Positions 40,070-47,684 of a stretch of DNA of 64,000 nt are shown one piece after another. Made by a program: the position numbers and the translations under genes. Numbering within the stretch: the first letter of the stretch is position 1; every line of letters begins with the position of its first letter. The stretch comes from Acidobacteriota bacterium. Lineage in GTDB: Bacteria > Acidobacteriota > Terriglobia > Terriglobales > SCQP01. Location: assembly GCA_004299485.1 (NCBI GenBank), contig SCQP01000002.1, forward strand, positions 168,966-232,965, written 5' to 3'. A model generated the notes under the pieces. The model was not told the origin of the DNA and did not search any database. It saw nothing but the letters and a program-made list of their open reading frames with translations.

Positions 40070-41305
40070 ATGGCGGTACATGCGACCATTCCTGCGGCGT
40101 TTGATGTGGCAGCCATCCGCGCCGAGTTTCCTCTGCTGCGCGCTCATCCCGAACTGGCGTATCTCGATAACGCCGCCACGGCGCAGAAGCCCCAGGTCGT
40201 TCTCGACGCGTTGCACCGCGCCTACACCGAAACTTGCGCCAATATTCATCGCTCGGTCCACCGCCTGGGCGAGCGGGCGACGGAAGATTACGAAGCCGCC
40301 CGCGAAACCGTGCGCCGGTTCCTGAATGCCGGCTCCAAACAGGAAATTGTTTTCGTGCGCGGCACGACCGAAGCCATCAATCTCGTGGCCCACGGCTTTG
40401 CCGCAACCCAGTTGCATCCCGGCGATGAAATCCTGATCACCGGCCTCGAGCATCACTCCAATATCGTTCCCTGGCAGCTCGCCTGTGAGGTCTCGGGCGC
40501 GCGCCTGCGTGTCGCGCCGATCAACGATCGCGGCGAAGTCGACCTGGACGCCTTCACCCGCCTGCTCGGCCCTAAAACCAAACTGGCCGCCTTCGCCCAT
40601 ATCTCGAACGCTCTCGGTACGGTAAATCCGGTGGCCGAGATGACCCGCCGGGCGCATGCGAAAAAGGTTCCGGTACTGATCGACGGCGCCCAGGCCGCAC
40701 CGCACGTTCCGATTGACGTGCGCGCGCTGGGCTGCGAGTTCTACACGTTTTCCGGCCACAAGGTCTACGCCCCCACCGGCATAGGCGCGCTCTATGGCAC
40801 CGTCGAGTGGCTGAACCGGCTGCCGCCCTGGCAAGGCGGCGGCGACATGATCCGCTCAGTCACTTTTGAGAAGACCACTTATAACGAGATTCCCTACAAG
40901 TTCGAAGCCGGTACGCCCAATATCGCTGCCGCCATCGGTCTGGGCGCCGCATTGAGTTGGCTCGAAAGCCTCGACCGCGCTGCCGCCGAGGCGCACGAGC
41001 ACGAACTGCTGGTCTACGGCACTCGGCTGCTGGAAGAGATTCCTGGTCTGCGCCTCATCGGCATGGCCGCCGACAAAGCCAGCGTCTTGTCGTTCGTGAT
41101 GGAAGGCATTCACCCCCACGACGTGGGTACCGTGCTCGATTCCTTCAACGTCGCCGTCCGCACCGGGCATCATTGCGCCCAGCCGGTGATGGATCGCTTT
41201 TCAATTCCCGCGACCACGCGCGCCTCGCTCGCCCTTTACAACACCCGCACCGAAGTCGAACGCCTGGCCGAGGGGTTGCGGCGCGTCCGGGAGATGTTTG
41301 CCTGA
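40070..41305 (+). CDS. sufS: cysteine desulfurase, SufS type
   Basis: The 411-residue PLP enzyme removes sulfur from cysteine. TFSGHKVYAPTGIG holds the PLP Lys, and RTGHHCAQPVMDRF holds the persulfide Cys in the group II (SufS) context. ATG 40070 has GGAG 5 bases upstream and follows the sufD stop; the frame opens at GTG 40055. Its TGA overlaps the ATG of sufU. Confidence 0.96.
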   Translation: MAVHATIPAAFDVAAIRAEFPLLRAHPELAYLDNAATAQKPQVVLDALHRAYTETCANIHRSVHRLGERATEDYEAARETVRRFLNAGSKQEIVFVRGTTEAINLVAHGFAATQLHPGDEILITGLEHHSNIVPWQLACEVSGARLRVAPINDRGEVDLDAFTRLLGPKTKLAAFAHISNALGTVNPVAEMTRRAHAKKVPVLIDGAQAAPHVPIDVRALGCEFYTFSGHKVYAPTGIGALYGTVEWLNRLPPWQGGGDMIRSVTFEKTTYNEIPYKFEAGTPNIAAAIGLGAALSWLESLDRAAAEAHEHELLVYGTRLLEEIPGLRLIGMAADKASVLSFVMEGIHPHDVGTVLDSFNVAVRTGHHCAQPVMDRFSIPATTRASLALYNTRTEVERLAEGLRRVREMFA

Positions 41306-41763
41306 TGTCGCAATTGGGCGATCTTTACCGGGAGCTGATCATCGACCACAGCAAGCGGCCGCGCAATTTCGGTCCCTTTCCCGAGGCCAATCGCCGTGCC
41401 GAGGGGTTCAACCGGCTTTGCGGCGATCGCATTACCGTCATGGTCGAGATCGAGGGCGACACCGTCCGCCAGGTGCGGTTCCAGGGTAGCGGCTGCGCCA
41501 TTTCGACCGCTTCCGCCTCGCTGCTCACCGAGGCCGTCCAAGGCAAGTCACGGGCGGAAGTGGAGGCCCTGTATCATCGTTTTCACGCGCTGGTCACCGG
41601 CAAAGCCGAGGACGCGGCAGACGCGCCGGAGCTGGGCAAGCTCGAAGTCTTCGCCGGCGTCAGCGAATATCCGGCGCGAGTGAAATGCGCCAGCCTCGCC
41701 TGGCACACGCTGCACGCGGCCCTGGAGTCGAGCGGCGTGGCCGAGCCGGTGAGCACGGAGTAG
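41305..41763 (+). CDS. sufU: SufU-type sulfur-relay protein
   Basis: The 152-residue protein belongs to the IscU/SufU fold. C39 (RLCGD), C64 (GSGCAIS) and C128 (VKCASLAW) with D41 match the zinc-binding set of SufU. The insertion between the second and third Cys is also SufU-like. SufU takes persulfide sulfur from SufS and passes it on. ATG 41305 overlaps the sufS stop (TGATG). Confidence 0.94.
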   Translation: MSQLGDLYRELIIDHSKRPRNFGPFPEANRRAEGFNRLCGDRITVMVEIEGDTVRQVRFQGSGCAISTASASLLTEAVQGKSRAEVEALYHRFHALVTGKAEDAADAPELGKLEVFAGVSEYPARVKCASLAWHTLHAALESSGVAEPVSTE

Positions 41764-41769
41764 TTGGGT

Positions 41770-42285
41770 ATGGATGATTTCCTGCTAAGAGAAGCCGAAC
41801 ATAAAGAAGCCGTCGCCGCCGAGCTCGAGAAATCCCCCGAGCCGGCGGTGCTGAAGGAAGCCAAGCACCAGCGCGACACCGCCGCCGAACTGCGCCGCGA
41901 ATGGGAGCGCCGCCAGCCTGCCAAGGTCGCGGTCGCCGATCTGCCGCCGGAGCCGGAAAATCAGGACTCGCCCGAGATTGCCGTTCTGCGCGAGTACATC
42001 ATTGACGCTATGAAGAGCTGCTACGATCCTGAGATTCCGGTCAACATCTACGACCTCGGCCTGATCTACAAAATCGACATCGCCGATGACGGCAAGGTGC
42101 ATGTGATCATGACGCTGACCGCGCCCGGCTGCCCGGCCGCAGGTGTGTTGCCGGGCGAAGTCGAGCAGAAGGTCCGTTCGGTGCCGGGCGTCAGCGACGT
42201 GCAACTTGATCTGGTCTGGGAGCCACCCTGGGACCAGAGCAAAATGTCCCAAGCCGCAAGGCTGCAACTCGGAATTGACTGGTAA
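41770..42285 (+). CDS. sufT: SufT-like DUF59/MIP18 protein
   Basis: From ATG 41770 (TTG 41764 also possible) the product has 171 residues. Residues about 75-171 form a MIP18/DUF59 domain: CYDPEIPVNIYDLGLIY carries the usual D-P-E-I-P-V motif, and TLTAPGCPAAGVLPG has the conserved Cys. An N-terminal charged helix of about 70 residues rich in Glu/Lys/Arg precedes it. SufT proteins help mature Fe-S proteins. The position after sufU is typical. Confidence 0.9.
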   Translation: MDDFLLREAEHKEAVAAELEKSPEPAVLKEAKHQRDTAAELRREWERRQPAKVAVADLPPEPENQDSPEIAVLREYIIDAMKSCYDPEIPVNIYDLGLIYKIDIADDGKVHVIMTLTAPGCPAAGVLPGEVEQKVRSVPGVSDVQLDLVWEPPWDQSKMSQAARLQLGIDW

Positions 42286-42297
42286 ACGGAAGCACAT

Positions 42298-42885
42298 ATG
42301 AAGTTCTCAAGCCAGGAAGAATACGGCCTTCGCTGTCTGCTGCGGCTGGGCATCCGCCATCAACAGCAGCGGCTCGCGCCGCCTGTACGCGGGACTGCGC
42401 CCCACGCCTCCCGTTGGTCGGTTCCCTCATCGCCCGGGCCCGAAGACTCGACGGCGCAATCGGGCGCCGGTGGCCTTACGATCCCGGAGATCGCGCGCCT
42501 CGAGGGCATCTCGGTTCCGTACGTCGCCAAGATGATGCGCGTGCTGCGCACCGGCGGTCTGGTGACCAGTGCCCGCGGTGCAGCCGGCGGCTATGTGCTT
42601 GCGCGTCCGCCCGAACAGATCGCGGTGGGCGAAGCGCTGGCCGTGCTCGGTGGGCGTTTATACGAGCCCAGTTTCTGCGAGATGCACTCCGGCGAGGAGC
42701 GCATTTGCACCCACTCCGTGAACTGCTCTCTGCGCTCGCTCTGGCGCTCGCTCCAGTTGGTGCTCGACCAGGTGCTGGATAAGACCAGCCTGCGCGACCT
42801 GCTCTGCAACGAATCCGAAATGACCACCTGGATCGATCACCTCGTGACCGTCTCCGGTCTTGCGACCGTTTCCTCGAAAAATTGA
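42298..42885 (+). CDS. Rrf2/IscR-type Fe-S regulator
   Basis: The 195-residue winged-helix protein has the Rrf2 start (FSSQEEYGLRCLLRLG), recognition region SVPYVAKMMRVLRTGGLV and wing ARGAAGGYVLARP. C127, C137 and C143 could bind a cluster, with wider spacing than IscR. An insert of about 38 residues, Pro/Ser-rich (21-59), splits the first helix from the wHTH and is not normal for the family. As the last gene of the suf operon it probably senses Fe-S status and represses the operon. That is inferred from position. Confidence 0.88.
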   Translation: MKFSSQEEYGLRCLLRLGIRHQQQRLAPPVRGTAPHASRWSVPSSPGPEDSTAQSGAGGLTIPEIARLEGISVPYVAKMMRVLRTGGLVTSARGAAGGYVLARPPEQIAVGEALAVLGGRLYEPSFCEMHSGEERICTHSVNCSLRSLWRSLQLVLDQVLDKTSLRDLLCNESEMTTWIDHLVTVSGLATVSSKN

Positions 42886-42900
42886 AACAATCAGCAATCA

Positions 42901-43491
42901 ATGCTGACCACCCTCTTCTTCGATATTGGCGGCGTGCTGCTGACCAATGGCTGGGACCACGCCGAGCGCGCCCGCGCTGCCGGACACTTTGGCCTTGACG
43001 CCGCCGAGCTGCAACGGCGCCATGTCCCGCTCACGGAGCCGTTTGAATGCGGTGCGCTCTCGCTCGATGACTACTTGACCCAGGCCGTCTTCACCGAGCC
43101 ACGCGGCTTCACCCGGCCCGACTTCATCGCCTTCATGCAATCCTGTTCCGAAGCGAAACCGGAGTCGCTGGCATTGCTGCCGCGCCTGCAAGGCCGCTAC
43201 CGTCTCGCCACCCTGAACAATGAAGGCCGCGACCTGAACGCCTATCGCATCGAACACTTCGGCCTGCGCCAATATTTCTCCGCCTTCTGCTCCTCCTGTT
43301 ATCTGGGCGTGCGCAAGCCCGGCCCGGAAATCTACCGCCGGGCGCTCGGTATTCTCCACGCCCGCCCCGCAGAGTGCGGCTTCATTGACGATCGGCCGGA
43401 AAACCTTGAGTCGCCGCGTGCCCTCGGCCTATCCTGCTTCCTGTTCACCTCCGCCGCGCAACTCGCGCACGACCTACGCCCCAATGCCTAA
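42901..43491 (+). CDS. HAD family hydrolase
   Basis: The 196-residue protein is a HAD subfamily IA phosphatase-like enzyme. FFDIGGVLLTN holds the nucleophile Asp8, with Gly at the +2 site as in many FDLGGVL-type members. LATLNNEG is motif II, the Lys of GVRKPGPEIYRRAL is motif III and FIDDRPENLESPRALGL is motif IV. The substrate is unknown. It starts 15 bases after the Rrf2 gene and its end overlaps the cupin gene. Confidence 0.88.
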   Translation: MLTTLFFDIGGVLLTNGWDHAERARAAGHFGLDAAELQRRHVPLTEPFECGALSLDDYLTQAVFTEPRGFTRPDFIAFMQSCSEAKPESLALLPRLQGRYRLATLNNEGRDLNAYRIEHFGLRQYFSAFCSSCYLGVRKPGPEIYRRALGILHARPAECGFIDDRPENLESPRALGLSCFLFTSAAQLAHDLRPNA

Positions 43492-43840
43492 ACTGATCGC
43501 TCAACCCACCCGCATCGCCCCGGCCGGCAACAAGCCGAAGCTGATCGATGAATTCATCGGCCACGTCAACTCTGGCACCGGCGCCCTCAGCGTCGCCCAC
43601 ATGCACAGCCCAGCGGGCTGGCAGGAACCGGGCCAGACGCCGGAGTTCGACGAATACACGCTGGTGCTCTCCGGCACGCTTCACGTCGAGTACCGCGGTG
43701 GCGCGCTCGACGTCGCCCCCAACCAGGCCGTTATCGCCCCACGCGGCGAATGGGTGCGCTACTCGACCCCGCACGGCGCCGGCTACATCGCCATCTGCCT
43801 CCCCGCCTTCCGCCCCGCCACCGTTCACCGCGACGAGTGA
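43484..43840 (+). CDS. cupin-domain protein
   Basis: From ATG 43484 the 118-residue product is a single small cupin: AHMHSPAGWQEPGQTPEFDEYTLVLSG with metal-type His/Glu positions (shown in part as EFDEYTLVLSG), then APNQAVIAPRGEWVRYSTP. The ligand is unknown. It overlaps the HAD gene by 8 bases at its start, and recN, on the other strand, by 16 bases at its end. Confidence 0.82.
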   Translation: MPKLIAQPTRIAPAGNKPKLIDEFIGHVNSGTGALSVAHMHSPAGWQEPGQTPEFDEYTLVLSGTLHVEYRGGALDVAPNQAVIAPRGEWVRYSTPHGAGYIAICLPAFRPATVHRDE

Positions 43841-45534
43841 GCCGCGCGGCGCGGACGCGCCGAGGCGAGCAGCTCGTGGGCGTGCTTCAGGGCCGTCGGA
43901 TCGCTGGCATTGCCGGCGAGCATGCGGGCAATTTCGGCGGTGCGCGCCTCGCCCTCCAGCGGTTCGATCGCGGTCGTGGTACGGCCCTTGCTTTCCTGCT
44001 TTTCGACGCGCAGATGGGTTGAGGCGTAGCAGGCGATTTGCGCCAGGTGCGTCACGCACAGCACCTGATAGTGCTCACCCAGCCGCTGCAGTTTTTGGCC
44101 CACTGCAGCCGCCGCCCGGCCGCCGATGCCGGCATCGATTTCGTCCAGCACCAGCGTTCGTTGCGCGGCGCCGGTCCGCGTCTCTTGCCTGGCTTCGGCG
44201 ACCAGATGCAGTGCCAGCAACAGGCGCGAGAGCTCACCACCGGAGGCGATGGCGGCTACCGGCTGCAGCGGTTCGCCGGGGTTGGTGGAAGCCAGAAAGC
44301 GGATACGATCCCAGCCTGCAGCGCTCCACTCTTCTACTTCTGCAAACTCGACTTCGAAGCGCAGCGTCATCGCCAGCTCGGCAACCTCCGCCTCCAGCTT
44401 AGTTTGGAGCTGCTTCGCCGCCGCCTGCCGTTTGCGGCTTAAGGCGTCGGCCAATCTCCGGTATTCGGCTTCCGTAGCCGCCGCTTGCGCGCGCGTCTGC
44501 GCAGCAATCTCGCCGGCATGAGCAAAGCGATCGAGCTTCTCGGCTACCTCCTCACGCTTGGACAGCACCTCGCCCAGCGAGGGGCCGTACTTGCGCTGTA
44601 AGCGGTCGAGCGCTGCCAGCCGCTCTTCGACGGTCGCCAGCCGTGAAGGCGAGGCTTCCACCCGTTCGGCCAGCCTCCGCGACTCCTGCGCGATGTCGTC
44701 TACCTCAACGCGAACTGCCTCGATGCGCTCGCTCAGGCTCGCCACGGCGGGGTCGAACCGCTGCCAGTCCTGGATTTGCTTCTGAGCCGCCTTGAGCTGT
44801 GCGGCTGCCGCTTCAGGCTCGTCATACAGGCACCCGTAAGCAACTTGGGCGGCGCCGAGCACGCGTTCAGCATTGGCCAGAATCTGGCGCTCTTCGCTGA
44901 GTCGCGCATCTTCGCCCGCGACCGGTGCCACGCCATCGATTTCGGCGAGCTGGAAGCGCCACAGGTCGGCTTCCTGCTCCTGCCGCCGCCGTTCCACCTC
45001 CTCATTGCGCAACCTCTCGTTCGCCTCGCGCCAGCGTGCATACGCCTCGCCAACGGCACTGACTTCGAGCTCCGTGCCGGCAAACCGGTCGAGTAGTCTA
45101 AGCTGCGCTGCGGGCGTAAAGCTGACCAAGGCCTCGTTTTGCGAGTGGACTTCCCCCAATCGCTGCGCCAGCTCGCGCAGCAGCCCCACGGTGGCAAGCT
45201 GATGGTCAATAAAGGCCCGGCTGCGGGTGGCGCCAACCTCGCGCCGCAGCCGGATTTCGGCCTCCAGCTCTGTCAGGCCGTGCTCCTCGCACCACGCCGC
45301 GGCCTCCGCCGTCGAGGCGAACGGGGAATCGAAACTGCCCGTCACCGTGGCCAAGCTCGCCCCACTGCGTATGGTTCCCGCTTCGGCCCGCTCTCCCAGC
45401 AGCAGTCCGAGGGCGTCCACCAGAATCGACTTGCCGGAGCCGGTCTCGCCCGTCAGCACGTTCAACCCCGGTCCAAACCGGATCGACACCCGCTCCATCA
45501 GGGCGTAATTTTCTATCTGGAGGGTGATCAGCAT
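43825..45534 (-). CDS. recN: DNA repair protein RecN
   Basis: The 569-residue SMC-like protein works in double-strand break repair. It has Walker A in NVLTGETGSGKSILVDAL, two coiled-coil arms (about 150-350), the signature AIASGGELSRLLLALHL and Walker B in TLVLDEIDAGIGG. Length is normal. Its C-terminus overlaps the convergent cupin gene. It is divergent from tolQ. Confidence 0.95.
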   Translation of the reverse strand: MLITLQIENYALMERVSIRFGPGLNVLTGETGSGKSILVDALGLLLGERAEAGTIRSGASLATVTGSFDSPFASTAEAAAWCEEHGLTELEAEIRLRREVGATRSRAFIDHQLATVGLLRELAQRLGEVHSQNEALVSFTPAAQLRLLDRFAGTELEVSAVGEAYARWREANERLRNEEVERRRQEQEADLWRFQLAEIDGVAPVAGEDARLSEERQILANAERVLGAAQVAYGCLYDEPEAAAAQLKAAQKQIQDWQRFDPAVASLSERIEAVRVEVDDIAQESRRLAERVEASPSRLATVEERLAALDRLQRKYGPSLGEVLSKREEVAEKLDRFAHAGEIAAQTRAQAAATEAEYRRLADALSRKRQAAAKQLQTKLEAEVAELAMTLRFEVEFAEVEEWSAAGWDRIRFLASTNPGEPLQPVAAIASGGELSRLLLALHLVAEARQETRTGAAQRTLVLDEIDAGIGGRAAAAVGQKLQRLGEHYQVLCVTHLAQIACYASTHLRVEKQESKGRTTTAIEPLEGEARTAEIARMLAGNASDPTALKHAHELLASARPRRAAHSSR

Positions 45535-45625
45535 GATGCTCGGCTCTTCAGGATACGGCGCTATGCTACTTTTAAGCTATCCACACTCCCGGCCCCCCAA
45601 AGGGGTCGTAGGGACAGGAGTCCAC

Positions 45626-46333
45626 TTGACTATCTTGTGCCTAATTGCTCCCGGCGCTGCGGTGTCGGGGATGGTCGCCAACATCGGTATTGTCGCCCAG
45701 GTCATCCTTGCGATCCTGGTGATCCTGTCGATTTATTCCTGGACCATCATTTACGACAAATGGCGGAAATTCCGCGTTTTGCGCCGCAAAACCCACAGTT
45801 TCCTGCGCGCGCTCTACAAGACCAGCCGGCTGAGTGAACTGCACGCCGCTTCGGAAACCTTCCTGCCCAGCCCCGCCGTCTCCGTCTTTGAAGCCGGCTA
45901 CGACGAACTTGAGCGCCAGCTCCGGCCGAATGGTAGCCGCAACCTGGCGAGCGTCGAGCGGGCGCTGCGGGCCGAGCAGGGCGATCAGGTCGCGATCATG
46001 GAGTCACGCATGAGCTGGCTCGGCACCATCGCCTCCGCCAGCCCTTTTATCGGTCTTTTTGGCACGGTCTGGGGCATTATGGACGCCTTCTACGACCTCG
46101 GTAATGCCGGCACAGCAACGCTGCGGGCAGTCGGTCCGGGCGTTTCGGAGGCGCTCGTTACGACCGCGGCGGGCCTGTTTGCCGCCATTCCGGCGCTGAT
46201 CGCCTACAACCAGTTTGTTCATCGCATCCGCGAGCAGACGACTTCGCTTGAGGAGTGCTCGCTGGAGTTCACTACGCGCGCGCAGGATGTACTGACCGCC
46301 GAGCCGGATCACGTTACGGTAGGAGGCCGCTGA
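45626..46333 (+). CDS. tolQ: TolQ/ExbB-type proton channel subunit
   Basis: I choose TTG 45626 because AGGAG ends 5 bases before it; the frame is open from 45524 and an ATG lies at 45671. The 235-residue protein has three membrane helices (VANIGIVAQVILAILVILSIYSW, then WLGTIASASPFIGLFGTVWGIMDAF, then VTTAAGLFAAIPALIAYNQF; each given here only as a landmark). This is the MotA/TolQ/ExbB fold. With the next two genes it builds an envelope-energising complex driven by the proton gradient. No tolB or pal follows. Confidence 0.9.
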   Translation: MTILCLIAPGAAVSGMVANIGIVAQVILAILVILSIYSWTIIYDKWRKFRVLRRKTHSFLRALYKTSRLSELHAASETFLPSPAVSVFEAGYDELERQLRPNGSRNLASVERALRAEQGDQVAIMESRMSWLGTIASASPFIGLFGTVWGIMDAFYDLGNAGTATLRAVGPGVSEALVTTAAGLFAAIPALIAYNQFVHRIREQTTSLEECSLEFTTRAQDVLTAEPDHVTVGGR

Positions 46334-46338
46334 GGGCG

Positions 46339-46770
46339 ATGGCCGCAAACCTCAATGGCGGTCCGGGCGCTCCGCTGGTCGAAATCAACGTCACGCCACT
46401 GGTGGATGTGATGCTGGTGCTGCTGGTGATTTTCATGATCACCGCGCCCGTGGTGCAATCGAGCATTCAGCTCACGCTGCCGCAGACGCACAACACCAAG
46501 TCGCTGACCAAAAACCTGCTGGTGGTTTCAATCGACCGCAGCGGTGACGTCTATATCGGCAACACGCTCACGAATCTGAGAACGATCGCCCAGGATCTGA
46601 AGCAACAGGGCGCGGTCACCAAGCAGAAGGAAATCTACGTCCGCGCCGACGAGCACGTTTCCTGGGGAGTGCTGGCGCGGGTGATGGACGCGATCCAGCA
46701 AGGTGGCATGGCGACGGTGCAGATGGTGACCCATCCCTACGACCATACCCCCGCCGGCGGCGCGAATTGA
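46339..46770 (+). CDS. tolR: TolR/ExbD-type subunit
   Basis: From ATG 46339 the 143-residue protein has a short cytoplasmic start and one membrane helix. It contains the conserved Asp of INVTPLVDVMLVLLVIFMIT, which carries protons in the family. A periplasmic domain follows, ending VQMVTHPY. It lies 5 bases after tolQ and 7 before the TonB/TolA-like gene. Confidence 0.93.
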   Translation: MAANLNGGPGAPLVEINVTPLVDVMLVLLVIFMITAPVVQSSIQLTLPQTHNTKSLTKNLLVVSIDRSGDVYIGNTLTNLRTIAQDLKQQGAVTKQKEIYVRADEHVSWGVLARVMDAIQQGGMATVQMVTHPYDHTPAGGAN

Positions 46771-46777
46771 GGCGCTG

Positions 46778-47575
46778 ATGAAGTCGCCCCGAACCCAGAG
46801 CACCAGCAAAGGGAGCTGGGTGTTCTCGCTCTGCCTGCACGCTGTGCTGGCGTTCGTGCTGGTCTATGGCGCCTGGCTGGGCAAGTACCTGCCCATTGGC
46901 GGTGCGCATCCAGGCACAGCGGCGGCCGGCATCCAGGTGGGGCTGGTGAGTCAACTGCCGGGCGGAGCTATCCCCATTCCTTCGAAGATTGTTACGCCCA
47001 CTCCCAATCGCCTGGTTAACGATCTGCCCGCGGCGGGCGTTTCTATGCCGGTGCGCCGGCCGCGCGCGCCTAAGCATTCCGTGGCGCTGCCGGCCTACAA
47101 CTCGGTGAAGGAAGCGCGCAAGCAGGCGGAGCAGGAACTGCGGCGGCTCGCCAAAGCCGATCCGCTCAAGCATCAGCAGCGCGTCGCTTACGGCGCGGGC
47201 GGGCGGGTGTCGTTTTCGGCAACCAGTTCGACCCAGGGCAACAGCGGCGGCGGCGGAGTGTCGTTTGGCGACGCCAATTTCGGCAATCTCTATACCGACT
47301 GGGTCAACCACCTGCGCGACCGGCTGCAGTTCTACTGGCTGCAGCAGCCGCGCGATCCGGTGCTGCCGGCGGGCATCAAGGTCACGGTCACCATGACGGT
47401 CCACCGCAACGGCCAGATCAACTTGATCTACTACCTCCACCGCGCCAACTCGGTCGAGGTGAACGGCATGGCGATGAACGCGGTGCAGCAGATGTCGGCC
47501 GCGGAGCGCTTTCCCCTGCCCGCCGGCTACCAGCACAACGCGCTGGCGGTGAGCGTCACCTTCGAAATCAACTGA
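46778..47575 (+). CDS. TolA/TonB-like C-terminal domain protein
   Basis: The 265-residue protein has one N-terminal membrane helix (about 14-34), a Pro/Ala- and Lys/Glu-rich periplasmic linker with a Gly/Ser-rich patch, and a C-terminal TonB_2/TolA-like domain (about 165-265; VTVTMTVHRNGQINLIYYL). It should transmit energy from TolQR to the outer membrane. Whether it serves the Tol or a TonB system cannot be decided. The operon ends here. Confidence 0.85.
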   Translation: MKSPRTQSTSKGSWVFSLCLHAVLAFVLVYGAWLGKYLPIGGAHPGTAAAGIQVGLVSQLPGGAIPIPSKIVTPTPNRLVNDLPAAGVSMPVRRPRAPKHSVALPAYNSVKEARKQAEQELRRLAKADPLKHQQRVAYGAGGRVSFSATSSTQGNSGGGGVSFGDANFGNLYTDWVNHLRDRLQFYWLQQPRDPVLPAGIKVTVTMTVHRNGQINLIYYLHRANSVEVNGMAMNAVQQMSAAERFPLPAGYQHNALAVSVTFEIN

Positions 47576-47684
47576 GTTGCGGCGGTTAAAAACAGGCCTA
47601 ACTGTCTCACGCGATGTGACCGTCGGATCTGTAAGTTGTTGATCCTGTGGGCGAGTTGCCGGGTTGCCTGCGGGCATTCCCTGC

